Shown: positions 1 through 8,430 of the stretch, piece after piece | Layout: every line of letters begins with the position of its first letter | Position numbering within the stretch: the first letter of the stretch is position 1 | Assembly (NCBI GenBank): GCA_023411405.1 | Contig: JAEYOU010000350.1 | Location: 1-38,510, forward strand | DNA from: Pseudomonadota bacterium | GTDB taxonomy: Bacteria > Myxococcota > Myxococcia > Myxococcales > Anaeromyxobacteraceae | Direction of reading: 5' to 3' | Length of the DNA: 38,510 bases | Program-made: the position numbers and the translations under genes | The notes under the pieces: model-generated | What the model was told of the DNA's origin: nothing | What the model saw: only the letters and a program-made list of their open reading frames with translations | Database searches by the model: none

Positions 1-3000
1 GTCGTGGACGGCCGCGAGCGTGAGATCGCCGCCGGCCTCGACGTGGACGTCGCCCCCCGCGCCGAGCTGCGCGCCGGCGAGGCGGGCGTCGTCCTCGGCG
101 GTGACGCGCAGCGCACCGGCGGCGACGGCCGTGGTGCCGACCTGTTCGCGTGCGGTGGCGCCGTCGGAGCGCGTCACCTGCTCCGCCGTGTCCATCGAGA
201 GGTTCCGCCCCGCGGAGAGCTGGACGTCCTTCGCCGCCTGGAGGGTCGCGGCGGTGAGCGCCACGTCCTGCGCCGCCCGGACGGTGACGTCCTCGCCGGC
301 CGCGATCACCGTCCCGACCACGTCCGTGACGTTCGCGCCGTCCTTCTGATGCTGGTGCGTCCCAGCAGCGACACGGACGGACCCGGACGCCGACTCGACC
401 GTGGCGTTCCCACCGGCGACGACCGTCGCCGCGTCGAGCTGCACGCCTTCTCGCCCGTCGATCCGCGCGTCCCTGCCGGCCTCGAACCTCCCGGCCTGGG
501 AGCGGACGGTCCCGGCGGAGACCGTGAGGTCCTTGCCCGCCGCCGCGATCCCGCCGAGGGAGTGCTCCCCCGCGAGCTGCCACGCGATCCCGCCGCCGGC
601 GACGATCGAGCCGCCTGCCGTGACGGCGGCGTGCTTGCCCGAGGGCATGTACAGCTTCGGCGCGAGCACGTCCTGGCCGTCCACGCGGACGGTGACCATC
701 CAGACCATCGGCGAGGTGAGCCGGACGACCTGGTCGGCGCTGAGCGCGATGCCCGGCGTGAGCGAGAGCTCCTTCGCGTAGACGTAGCCCTCGTCCAGGA
801 GGGCCTGGTACTGGGCCATCGCGTCGGCCGAGCCGGGGAGGTACGGCGTGCCGGTGGCGCGGAAGAGCTCGTCCATCACGAGCCGCTGCTCGTAGAACCC
901 GTCGCCGAGCCGCTTGAGCGGAGCCTCGGGGTTCACCGGGAGCCGGTCGAGCAGGTAGTCGCTGGAGATGAAGTTCCCGAGCTTCGTGAACCGCGGATCG
1001 GTCTCGACCAGGTACCGGTGGCCGGGGTCCCGATGCGTCGTGAAGAGACGATTGGAGGGGAGGGTGATGGCCGGCGCCGAGGCGGCGAGCCCGGGCGCCT
1101 CCGGCGCGGCGCCGGTCTGCTCGACGCGCTCGGCGGTGTTGGGGATGAGCTCGACGACCGAGCTTCGTAGCTCGTGCGCCGAGGTGAACTCCGCGGAACC
1201 CGAGTGGTGGCTCGTCTCGCAGCCGACGTCGAAAGCGCCGTTGCAGAAGTCGAACTCCCTCGCGTCGACCCAGTACCAGGTCCGCTCCTCGACGAGGTTC
1301 CCGGGCAGGGACGGCTGCGTGTAGGAGACGCCCTCGTCGAGGATCGAACCGCCCGCGGCCATACGGGACTGGTCGTTCACGACCGAGCCGGCGCGGAGCG
1401 TGAGGTCGCCGCCTGCGCGCAGCTCGGCGGGCGCGCTGTCAGTCGTGACCTGGGGGATGTACGTCGCCGTCTGGGTGATCAGCTTCTTCTTGGACCAGCC
1501 GTCCGAGTAGTCGTAGTTCGGTTCGACGAACTCCCTCCACTCCTCCTTCGTGAGCTCCGACGCGCGAGCGTCTCGATCGGTCTCCACCAGCACCGGCTCC
1601 ACGTCGTACGAGACCTCGAAGACGCTCTTCTCGTTGCGGAGCACGTCCGCCACGATCGTGAGGTCCCGCCCCGCCTCGAGCTGCGCCGACCGGTTCAACA
1701 CGGACTCGGCCGGAGCGAGCCCGCCGCCGTCCGAGGCGCCGGCGATGAGGAGATCCCGCCCGGCGTACACGAGCGCGCCGTCCGCGTTGAGGAGCCTCGT
1801 CGCGTGGAGCTGCATGTCACCCGCCGAGACGAGGGCGGCCTCGGCGCCCAGCGAGCGCAGCTCGGTCGCGCGGAGCTGGACCTGCCCGCCGATGACGAGG
1901 CCCCGCGTGTTGTCGAACAGCCCCGCCGCGGCCCCGGTCAGGGCCCCGGCGGAGGTGAGGGTGCCGTCGACCGCGACGATGTCGCGGCCGGCCGTGAGCG
2001 TCAGCGGCCCCGCGGCCTCGACCAGCGCGCCCGTGAGCGCGACGTCGCCTTCGCGGCCGGTCAGGCTGATCCCGCCCATCGCCTGGACGGTCGCGCCCGA
2101 GAGCGACAGCTCGGCGGCGTCGAGGGAGATCGCCCCGCCCGAGACGAGCTGACGGCCATCCGCGTCGATGGCGCCGGAGGCGGTGAAGGAGAGCGACCCC
2201 TGCCCGGCGACCCGGGCCTCGGGCGTCACCCCGGCGCCGGCGTCGCCGCCGAGCGCGATCCGCCCGGCCTGCACGTCGAGGTCCCCCTGCGCACCGAGGA
2301 AGCCGGCCGTCGTCACCGCCCCGGCGGCGTCGATGCGCAGGGACCCGGCGGAGTAGAGCGTCTCGCGCGCGTCGAGCGCGTCGCCCGTCCGCACGGACAT
2401 GGCGCCGCCCGCGGTCGTGGGCCCGCGCAGCGAGATCTGCCCGTCGCTGTCGAGCCGGAACTCGCCCTCCGAGGCGAGCGTCCCCGCGCTCGTCACGCCG
2501 ACGCCGCGCTCCGTGCCGACGAGCAGGATCTTGCGGGCGTACATCCCGCCGAGCGCGCCGACGTCGATGCTCACGACCGGCGCGGGACCCGCACCCGCGA
2601 TCGGCGTCGCCGCGAGCGTGCTCCGGTCCACCTCGTTGGCGCCGGTGACCACGGCCAGCTCTCTCGCCCAGATCCCCGCGTTGGCGGTCACGGCGCGGCT
2701 GATGAGCGCCACCCGGTCCACGTTTGCGGCGTTGAGGCCCGCGCCCTCGATGGCGATGGCGCCGCCCGCGACCCGGAACGCGTCGAGCGTCCCGGTGCCG
2801 CCGAACACCGGGGTTCCGGTCGTGAGCGTTCCGCGGCTCGCGTTGATGAAGCCGCAGCCGTCGCAGGTGATGCCGTTCGGGTTGGCGATCACCACCTCGG
2901 CCTTCGAGCCCGCGACCTCGAGGTAGCCGAGGAGCCGGCTCGGATCGGCGCTCGTCACCTCGTTCAGGATGACCGAGGCCTCCTTCTCGAGGTTCGGGTT

Positions 3001-3315
3001 GGGGGCGATCCACCCCGCGAGCTCCGTCTGCGCGAGGCCCCGGGAGTTGTTGAGGATGACGCCGCCCGCGTCGACGTCGAAGCTGGTGAACTGGTTGCGT
3101 GAGACGCCGCCGGCGGACGGGTTGGTGATCTGGACGAGGGGCGTGCCGTTGGGCGCCGCCTCCACCGTGGGCCGGCGGCTCTGCGGCGCCGCCGCGTCCG
3201 GGGCCGGGGGCGCGGCCAGGGCGATCCCAGCGGACACCGCGAGGCCGAGCGCCAGGAGCGCGCTCGCCGCCGCCCGGGTCATCCCACTCGACCGCATCGT
3301 CTCGCGAACCCTCAT
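1..3315 (-). CDS. TpsA-type filamentous haemagglutinin/CdiA-like exoprotein (N-terminal part, runs off left edge)
   Basis: About 1105 codons are open on the minus strand from ATG 3315 to the window edge; I checked the frame near 3100, 1830, 800 and 1. A GGAGG lies just before the ATG. The N-terminus is a signal peptide with an Arg-rich start (MRVRETMRSSGMTRAAA) and a hydrophobic core ending ALAAP. It is followed by a TPS secretion domain with the hallmark NPNGITCDGCGFIN and the early NQFTSFDVDAGGVILNNS block. Next come many short beta-helix repeats of the AGGDVHVEAGGDLTLAA kind. Around 780-1050 lies a segment resembling the conserved mid-region of large FHA/CdiA proteins (YLVETDPRFT, GDGFYEQRLV). 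Family knowledge: such proteins are secreted across the outer membrane by a cognate TpsB and act as adhesins or contact-dependent toxins. The C-terminus, which would show a toxin domain, is outside the window. The start lies 15 nt after the tpsB stop, so the two form an operon. Confidence 0.9.
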   Translation of the reverse strand, partial: MRVRETMRSSGMTRAAASALLALGLAVSAGIALAAPPAPDAAAPQSRRPTVEAAPNGTPLVQITNPSAGGVSRNQFTSFDVDAGGVILNNSRGLAQTELAGWIAPNPNLEKEASVILNEVTSADPSRLLGYLEVAGSKAEVVIANPNGITCDGCGFINASRGTLTTGTPVFGGTGTLDAFRVAGGAIAIEGAGLNAANVDRVALISRAVTANAGIWARELAVVTGANEVDRSTLAATPIAGAGPAPVVSIDVGALGGMYARKILLVGTERGVGVTSAGTLASEGEFRLDSDGQISLRGPTTAGGAMSVRTGDALDARETLYSAGSLRIDAAGAVTTAGFLGAQGDLDVQAGRIALGGDAGAGVTPEARVAGQGSLSFTASGAIDADGRQLVSGGAISLDAAELSLSGATVQAMGGISLTGREGDVALTGALVEAAGPLTLTAGRDIVAVDGTLTSAGALTGAAAGLFDNTRGLVIGGQVQLRATELRSLGAEAALVSAGDMQLHATRLLNADGALVYAGRDLLIAGASDGGGLAPAESVLNRSAQLEAGRDLTIVADVLRNEKSVFEVSYDVEPVLVETDRDARASELTKEEWREFVEPNYDYSDGWSKKKLITQTATYIPQVTTDSAPAELRAGGDLTLRAGSVVNDQSRMAAGGSILDEGVSYTQPSLPGNLVEERTWYWVDAREFDFCNGAFDVGCETSHHSGSAEFTSAHELRSSVVELIPNTAERVEQTGAAPEAPGLAASAPAITLPSNRLFTTHRDPGHRYLVETDPRFTKLGNFISSDYLLDRLPVNPEAPLKRLGDGFYEQRLVMDELFRATGTPYLPGSADAMAQYQALLDEGYVYAKELSLTPGIALSADQVVRLTSPMVWMVTVRVDGQDVLAPKLYMPSGKHAAVTAGGSIVAGGGIAWQLAGEHSLGGIAAAGKDLTVSAGTVRSQAGRFEAGRDARIDGREGVQLDAATVVAGGNATVESASGSVRVAAGTHQHQKDGANVTDVVGTVIAAGEDVTVRAAQDVALTAATLQAAKDVQLSAGRNLSMDTAEQVTRSDGATAREQVGTTAVAAGALRVTAEDDARLAGAQLGAGGDVHVEAGGDLTLAAVHD

Positions 3316-3330
3316 GCGCCCCTCCGTCCC

Positions 3331-5068
3331 TCAGTACAGCGCGGTCACCGAGAACCCGAACGCCGGCCGCGCGGTCTCGAAGCCGCTCGGCCGGTGGATC
3401 GGCACACCCGCGAACGCGTCCCAGCTCAGCGCCCAGAGCCCGCCGCGGACCCCGAGGGCCGCGCCCGCGAGGCCCGCGCCGACGAGCTTCCCCGCCGACG
3501 GGCCGTCCACGAACCCGGCGTCGAGCGCCAGGTATAGCTCCTGCCGCACTTTCGGCAGCGTGATCCCGAGCTCATTGCGCAGGCAGGCGCCGTTCTCCGC
3601 GGCGAGCGTCGTCTCGCCGTCGAACCCGCGGACCGTGTACCGGCCGCCGATCGCGAACTGGTCCGCGACGAGCAACCGGTCGTCCGTGTACTGGCCCCGG
3701 AGCTCCGTCCGCCACCGGAGCGGGAGCCAGAGCGTGAACGGGGTGCTCACGCTCCCGCGGGCGGTGCCCAGCGTGAACTGCGTCGTCCCCGCGTCCCGCC
3801 GGCCCTCCTGCGCCAGGAACGGGAGGCCGCGTCGGACCGCGAGCTGGCCCTCGACGGTGGTCTTGCCGGCCGTGTACCGGTGCGCGAGGGCCAGGGTCGC
3901 GCTCGTGACGTCGCGCCGCTGGACCTCGATCTCCACGTCCTCGAGCCAGGTCTGTCCCCAGCGCTTGGCGGCCGAGAGCGAGGCGGTGGTCTTCGAGGCC
4001 TGCCCGCGGTGGACGACCCGCTCGACCTCGAGGTCGAGGTTTGTGTTCCGGCCGCGGTAGCGGAGGCTCTGACCGCTCGTCGCGACGTTCTGCCGGTACT
4101 CGCTCGTCCCCCCGGAGGCGCTGAACGTCCAGTAGCCCCAGGGCACGGAGTAGCTGCCGTTCACGCCCCAGGTCGCGTGATCGCGCGGCCGGAGGTCGGC
4201 GTCGTGCTGCGCCGACACCGAGAGCAGGTCGTTCAGCGTCAGCGGGTCGCTCGGCCGCTCCCAGGGCATCGTGGAGAAGAAGAGCACGATGCCGATCCTC
4301 AGCCACGAGCGCCGCGGTGAGCGTGGCCTGGAGCTTGCCGGTCGAGGGAGAGCCGCCGTCGTCCACGGAGAGGCTCGCCCGCCACGGTCGCGTGCGCTGG
4401 AGGCGGAGCTCGAGATCGCTCTGGCCTGCCTGGCCGCCCGGACGGAGGAGCAGCTCGACGTCCTGCGACGGGATCCGCTTGAGCTGCTCGAGCCCCTGGT
4501 CGAGATCGCGGACGTCGACGAGCGCGCCGGGGCGGAGCGGGAGGGCCGTCTTCCACCGCGTGCGCGGCCCGCGGTCGTCGGCGTACGTGACCCGGGCGAG
4601 CGTGCCGGCCACGATCGCGAGCCGCAGCCGGCCCTCCTTGAGGTTCTGCTCGGGGACGCCCACGCGCGTCGTCACCTTGCCGCGCGCGAGGATCCGCTGC
4701 GTGAGCCGCCGGGCAGCGAGGTTCACGCCCTGCTCGCCCAGGCACCGTCCCTCGTAGCGGCGCACCCAGCGCTGCGCCCACGAGAAGCCGCGCTCCGCGC
4801 CCTCGAGCCGGATCTCCCGGATCGGGAAGCAGGGCGCCTCGGCGGGGAGCTCGTCCGAGTCGTCCTCCAGTGAGGCGCGCGTGTGCACCGCGGGTGCGGC
4901 CTCCCGGACCTGCCGCTCCGCGTCCTCGCGGCGCTGGCGCTGCCGGAGCGCCTCCTGATCCACCGTGGTCTGGGCGTGCCCGGCGCCAGGCGAGCACACG
5001 CAGACGGACGCGACGGCCAGCATCGCACCGCGCAAGCGTGCACGCGATCTCCGACGAGCTGCGACCAC
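3331..5068 (-). pseudogene. TpsB/CdiB-like outer-membrane transporter, frameshifted
   Basis: This encodes a two-partner-secretion outer-membrane translocator (ShlB/FhaC/CdiB family) whose expected substrate is the TpsA encoded immediately downstream. The first part, 5068 to about 4307, carries a signal peptide (ending AGHAQ), a Q/E/R-rich linker, and POTRA domains (PCFPIREIRLEG ... RYEGRCLGEQGVNLAARRLTQRILARGKVTTRVGVPEQNLKEGRL). It reaches the start of the barrel (SVDDGGSPSTGKLQATLTAAL). The barrel then continues in another frame from about 4251 (SDPLTLNDLLSVS ...) to the C-terminal SVTALY, which ends in an aromatic residue as expected for a barrel protein. The junction holds roughly 55 extra nucleotides (4252-4306). 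Without them the product would be 560 residues, the normal family size. The start GTG 5068 is chosen because GGGGGGAGG precedes it by 8 nt. Either the gene is inactivated or the assembly is wrong here. Confidence 0.75.
4252..4306 (-). other. Extra ~55-nt segment at the tpsB frameshift
   Basis: The reading frame of the upstream half of tpsB (through TGKLQATLTAAL) and that of the downstream half (from SDPLTLNDLLS) differ by +1. Homologous transporters join these two blocks almost directly. The 55 nt in between fit neither side and give 18 codons plus one base. The exact borders are my inference from family spacing and may be off by several bases. I see no obvious duplication of neighbouring sequence. 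Confidence 0.45.
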
Positions 5069-5223
5069 GACCAGCGCCTCCCCCCCTGCCGCAGCAGCCG
5101 GCGTCACGCAGCCGAGCTGTGCTTGCTCGAGCGAGCACCGATGCCATGGGCAGTGAGCCGAGACCAGGGGTGAGAACGAGCCCCTGGTGGAGCGCTTCAG
5201 AGGCGTGCGCGCTCGTGCCGCAA

Positions 5224-5254
5224 CGCTCGGCCTTCGACAGGCTCAGGCCGAGCG
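5224..5254. repeat. REP-like palindrome, variant arms
   Basis: The 10-nt arms CGCTCGGCCT and AGGCCGAGCG are perfect complements around the 11-nt core TCGACAGGCTC. It belongs to the palindrome family found at five places in this window. It lies between the gmd stop and the tpsB start, in the gap 5069-5330, which otherwise holds no gene I can support. Confidence 0.85.
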
Positions 5255-5288
5255 GAGTTCACTCGCCTGCTCGTCCAGAGCTGACCGT

Positions 5289-5321
5289 CCGCTCACCCTG
5301 AGCCTGTCGAAGGGTGAGCGG
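5289..5321. repeat. REP-like palindrome, opposite orientation
   Basis: The 11-nt arms CCGCTCACCCT and AGGGTGAGCGG flank the core GAGCCTGTCGA, the reverse complement of the core at 5234-5244, so the two elements form an inverted pair. It sits 9 nt beyond the gmd stop codon and could act as a transcription terminator or mRNA 3'-end stabiliser for gmd. Confidence 0.85.
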
Positions 5322-5330
5322 CGAACGGAT

Positions 5331-7382
5331 CTACCCGTGCCGCGACACCGCCGGCCCCGCCCCGGCGCGCTTCTCGCGCTCGGCGAGCTCGAGGTCCGCC
5401 TCCATCATGAGGCGGACCAGCTCCCGGAAGGTGGTCTGGGGCTTCCACCCGAGCTGCGCCGCGGCCTTGGACGGATCGCCGAGGAGGTAGTCGACCTCGG
5501 TCGGCCGGTAGTACCGCGGGTCGATGTCCACGAACTCGTGATAGTCGAGCCCCACGTGGCCGAAGGCGAGCTCGCAGAGCTCGCGGACCGAGTGCGCCTC
5601 GCCGGTGGCGATCACGTAGTCGTCGCCCCTGGGCTGCTGGAGCATGAGCCACATCGCCTCGACGTAGTCCTTGGCGTAGCCCCAGTCCCGCTTCGCGTCG
5701 AGGTTGCCGAGGAAGAGCTTCTTCTGGAGCCCCAGCTTGATGCGCGAGACGGCGCGCGTGACCTTGCGGGTGACGAACGTCTCGCCGCGCCGGGGAGAGT
5801 TGTGGATCCAGCCGTCCCCGATGCCCGCGTGAAACGTCCCGCTCTCGGTGGCGAGGTCGAAGAGCCATCCCTCGTATGCGCGCGGCGTGACCTTCACCAC
5901 CTCGGCGACGGGCCGCCGGAGGTGGGCGCCCTTCGCGCCCTGGCGCTCGTCGTCCGGAACCGAGAGGTTGATCTGGAAGTAGGTGCGGTCCGCGCGGTCC
6001 TCGAGGCACAGGATCCCGCGCTGCCCGAGCGCGCGCTGGGCGAGCCACCACAGCCCCGCCGCGAGGCACGGGGACGAGGTCTTGAAGGACTTGAACTCGT
6101 ACTTCGAGTGCCCGGCCCGAAGCCCATCCGTCGAGTTGTACCCGCGGAGAAAGGCGAGCTGCGCCTCGAGCGTCGCGTTCAGCACCCGCAATGGAACCCG
6201 CTTGTCGCCGCGCTCCGTGTACAGCTGCGGCCTGATCCAGCGGCCGTACGCTGGCGCGCCTGTCAGGTTCACGGCCTCGACGGGCCTCCCGTCGAAGCCG
6301 GACGAGCCCGTCCCGCGGTGGGCAGCGCCCCCCGTGATCGCGCGCCAGGCGCGCTCCGCGTCCTGGAGGAGCTCGAGGTCGTTGCCCGTCACGCGCACGT
6401 CGCCTTGCTCGTTCACGTACCCGTCGCCTGCCAGCGCCCCGAGCAGCCAGGCTTCCGACTCAGTCAGCTCCACCGCCCCGGTCGCATCCGGCCCGATACC
6501 CAAGGCAAGCGTATCGCCCTCGCGGACCTCTCCCGCTGGGACCTCGCGGGGACCTTCGAACATCACCACATGGTCGCTCGTGGTGCTGAACACCGCTCCG
6601 CGCGCCGCGATGCGGACCACCTGCTTGCTGCCGCGGCTGTAGGTCGCGGTCATGCACGTCACGCTGGTCCAGCGATCTCGGTCCCAGACCTCGAGCGGCT
6701 CCGCCGGCTCGCTCGTGTAGCGCGTGCCGTGCCGCGGGTCTTCACGGTGGGGAACGATCTCCTCGATGGGCGCGATGTCCACCAGCCCGTTGCGTCGGAG
6801 GATCACCGGCGTCTCGGCCGTAACGCACTCGTGGTTGAACAGGATCCCGTTCGACACGTGCAGCCCGTACGCCTCGCGGTAGTTCACGCCGATCCAGTAG
6901 GCGTAGACCTTGGCGCAGCCGTAGGGGCTCCGCGGGTAGAACGGCGTCTTCTCGTTCTGCGGCGGCGGCGAGGCGCCGAACATCTCGGAGGAGGACGCCT
7001 GGTAGATGCGGGTGTCCTTGAGCCCCAGCTCGCGGATCGCCTCGAGCAGCCGGCACGCGCCGAGCCCGGTCACCTCGCCCGTGTACTCCGGCACCTCGAA
7101 CGACACGCGGACGTGGCTCTGCGCGCCGAGGTTGTAGATCTCGTCCGGCCGGAGCCTCTTGAGGAGCAGGTTGAGCGAGGACCCGTCGTTGAGGTCGCCG
7201 TGGTGCAGGAAGAGGCGGCAGCCCGGCTCGTGGGGGTCCTGGTAGATGTGGTCGATGCGGCTCGTGTTGAACGACGAGGAGCGGCGGATGATGCCGTGGA
7301 CCTCGTAGCCCTTCGCGAGGAGGAGCTCGGCGAGGTAGCTGCCGTCCTGGCCGGTGATGCCGGTGATCAGCGCCTTCTTCAT
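5331..7382 (-). CDS. gmd: GDP-mannose 4,6-dehydratase interrupted by an in-frame intein
   Basis: The 683-residue precursor should splice to a 340-residue enzyme, the usual Gmd length. Gmd converts GDP-D-mannose to GDP-4-dehydro-6-deoxy-D-mannose in the cytoplasm, the first step to GDP-L-fucose; the next enzyme, fcl, lies just upstream on the same strand. The N-extein (1-185) has the NADP-binding TGITGQDG motif and the catalytic set Ser131, Glu133 (ASSSEMFG), Tyr154 and Lys158 (YGCAK). The intein occupies residues 186-528. The C-extein resumes with SPRRGETFVTRK, so splicing would restore the family motif NHESPRRGE. The start ATG 7382 (MKKALITGITG) is chosen over an in-frame extension to 7433 because the extension runs into a REP palindrome and is not conserved. 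If the intein does not splice, the substrate-binding loop would be broken and fucose synthesis lost. Confidence 0.95.
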   Translation of the reverse strand: MKKALITGITGQDGSYLAELLLAKGYEVHGIIRRSSSFNTSRIDHIYQDPHEPGCRLFLHHGDLNDGSSLNLLLKRLRPDEIYNLGAQSHVRVSFEVPEYTGEVTGLGACRLLEAIRELGLKDTRIYQASSSEMFGASPPPQNEKTPFYPRSPYGCAKVYAYWIGVNYREAYGLHVSNGILFNHECVTAETPVILRRNGLVDIAPIEEIVPHREDPRHGTRYTSEPAEPLEVWDRDRWTSVTCMTATYSRGSKQVVRIAARGAVFSTTSDHVVMFEGPREVPAGEVREGDTLALGIGPDATGAVELTESEAWLLGALAGDGYVNEQGDVRVTGNDLELLQDAERAWRAITGGAAHRGTGSSGFDGRPVEAVNLTGAPAYGRWIRPQLYTERGDKRVPLRVLNATLEAQLAFLRGYNSTDGLRAGHSKYEFKSFKTSSPCLAAGLWWLAQRALGQRGILCLEDRADRTYFQINLSVPDDERQGAKGAHLRRPVAEVVKVTPRAYEGWLFDLATESGTFHAGIGDGWIHNSPRRGETFVTRKVTRAVSRIKLGLQKKLFLGNLDAKRDWGYAKDYVEAMWLMLQQPRGDDYVIATGEAHSVRELCELAFGHVGLDYHEFVDIDPRYYRPTEVDYLLGDPSKAAAQLGWKPQTTFRELVRLMMEADLELAEREKRAGAGPAVSRHG
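5799..6827 (-). mobile_element. Intein with LAGLIDADG homing-endonuclease domain, inserted in gmd
   Basis: The element is 343 residues and begins with Cys1 (CVTAETPVIL, block A). Block B has TTSDH with the Thr-x-x-His signature (Thr83, His86). A DOD/LAGLIDADG endonuclease follows: motif C is LLGALAGDG (about 128-136, Asp135) and motif E is FLRGYNSTDG (about 227-236, Asp234), so both catalytic acids are present. Block F is WLFDLATESGTFHAG. Block G ends in the penultimate His342 and terminal Asn343 (GWIHN), followed by Ser +1 of the C-extein. All nucleophiles needed for class 1 splicing are therefore in place. Both ends were checked at codon level: TGC at 6827-6825 and AAC at 5801-5799. Hand-counted 60-base samples inside and outside the intein show no lower GC inside, so it is not visibly foreign in composition. 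Confidence 0.95.
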
Positions 7383-7404
7383 GCAAGCCCCCTGGTCCCG
7401 CGTG

Positions 7405-7440
7405 CCCGCTCGTGCTTCGACAGGCTCGAGCACGAGCGGG
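7405..7440. repeat. REP-like palindrome between fcl and gmd
   Basis: The 11-nt arms CCCGCTCGTGC and GCACGAGCGGG are perfect complements around a 14-nt loop containing the TCGACAGGCTC core. It lies 22 nt upstream of the gmd ATG, in the transcribed spacer after fcl. Confidence 0.85.
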
Positions 7441-7451
7441 TCAGGAATGGC

Positions 7452-7482
7452 CGCTCACCCTGAGCCTGTCGAAGGGTGAGCG
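7452..7482. repeat. REP-like palindrome abutting the fcl stop
   Basis: The 10-nt arms CGCTCACCCT and AGGGTGAGCG surround the core GAGCCTGTCGA, in the same orientation as the copy at 5289-5321. It touches the fcl stop codon directly. With 7405-7440 it repeats the inverted-pair arrangement seen on the other side of gmd. Confidence 0.85.
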
Positions 7483-8424
7483 TCACGTCCGGTTCTTCTC
7501 GTACCACTCGATCGTCTCTCGCAGCCCGTCCTCGAACCCGATCTCCGCCTTCCACCCGAACGCGCGCAGCGCCCGCGAGGTGTCGAGCATGCGCCGCGGC
7601 TGGCCGTCCGGCTTCGTCGGATCGAAGACCACCGCCCCCTCGAACCGGCACAGCCGGGCGATGAGCGGGACGAGGTCGCGGATCCGGATCTCGAACCCCG
7701 CGCCCAGGTTGACCGGGTCCGACCGGTCGTACCGCTCCGCCGCCGCGAGGATGCCCGCCGCCGCGTCGCGCGCGTGCAGGAACTCGCGCGAGGCCGCCCC
7801 CGTGCCCCAGACCTCGATCTGCTGCTCGCCGCGCTCGCGCGCCTCGATGCACTTCCGGACGAGCGCCGGGATGACGTGCGAGGAGCGCGGGTCAAAGTTG
7901 TCGCGCGGGCCGTACAGGTTCACCGGGAAGAGCACCGACGAGTTGAAGCCGTACTGCTGCCGGTACGCCTCGCTCTGGACGAGCAGCATCTTCTTCGCCA
8001 GGCCGTACGGTGCGTTCGTCTCCTCCGGATACCCGTTCCAGAGGTCCTCCTCCCGGAACGGGACCGGGCAGTGCTTCGGGTACGCGCAGATGGTGCCGAG
8101 GGCCACGAGCTTCCGGAGGCCGACCTCGCGCCCCACCTCGATGAGCTGCACGCCCATCATGAGGTTCTCGTAGAAGAACCGGCCCGGGTTGTCGCGATTC
8201 GCCCCGATGCCGCCGACGCGCGCCGCCAGGTGGAGGACGAGCGTCGGCCGCGCGTCGCGGTAGAGCGCGCGCACCGCGTCGAGCTTCACGAGGTCGTACT
8301 CGCGGGAGCGCGGGACGAAGATCTCCCGCGCGCCCCGGGCCCGCAGGCCCTCGACGACGTAGGAGCCGAGGAACCCTGCCCCGCCCGTCACCACCACCCG
8401 CTCGGTCGCCCAGTCGATCGCCAT
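7483..8424 (-). CDS. fcl: GDP-L-fucose synthase (GDP-4-keto-6-deoxymannose epimerase/reductase)
   Basis: This 313-residue extended SDR converts the Gmd product to GDP-L-fucose by 3,5-epimerisation and NADPH reduction. It has the cofactor motif GGAGFLGS (14-21), the family signature GGIGANRDNPGRFFYENL, and the active-site block GTICAYPK (Cys113; Thr111 where many homologues have Ser). Tyr140 and Lys144 lie in YGLAK, and NLYGPRDNFDPRSSHVIPAL contains His183. These match the known Ser/Cys-Tyr-Lys-His arrangement of GMER enzymes. It is 6 nt downstream of uxs and upstream of gmd on the same strand, so a uxs-fcl-gmd transcript is likely. The spacer to gmd contains two REP palindromes that could attenuate transcription. 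Confidence 0.95.
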   Translation of the reverse strand: MAIDWATERVVVTGGAGFLGSYVVEGLRARGAREIFVPRSREYDLVKLDAVRALYRDARPTLVLHLAARVGGIGANRDNPGRFFYENLMMGVQLIEVGREVGLRKLVALGTICAYPKHCPVPFREEDLWNGYPEETNAPYGLAKKMLLVQSEAYRQQYGFNSSVLFPVNLYGPRDNFDPRSSHVIPALVRKCIEARERGEQQIEVWGTGAASREFLHARDAAAGILAAAERYDRSDPVNLGAGFEIRIRDLVPLIARLCRFEGAVVFDPTKPDGQPRRMLDTSRALRAFGWKAEIGFEDGLRETIEWYEKNRT

Positions 8425-8430
8425 GGCCGC

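Noticed and set aside
4..3102. Long plus-strand open frames across the left end
   Set aside because: They are Arg/Gly/Asp-rich antisense shadows of the minus-strand TpsA gene, without recognisable motifs.
4252..4306. Programmed ribosomal frameshift in tpsB
   Set aside because: There is no slippery heptamer, and the mismatch to family spacing is a segment of about 55 nt rather than a single-base slip.
7383..7433. Upstream in-frame extension of gmd to 7433
   Set aside because: It adds 17 non-conserved residues and is encoded partly by a REP palindrome; Gmd proteins start at MKKALITG.
5224..7482. CRISPR array from the repeated palindromes
   Set aside because: Copies are irregularly spaced, differ in arm sequence, and no uniform spacers or cas genes are present.
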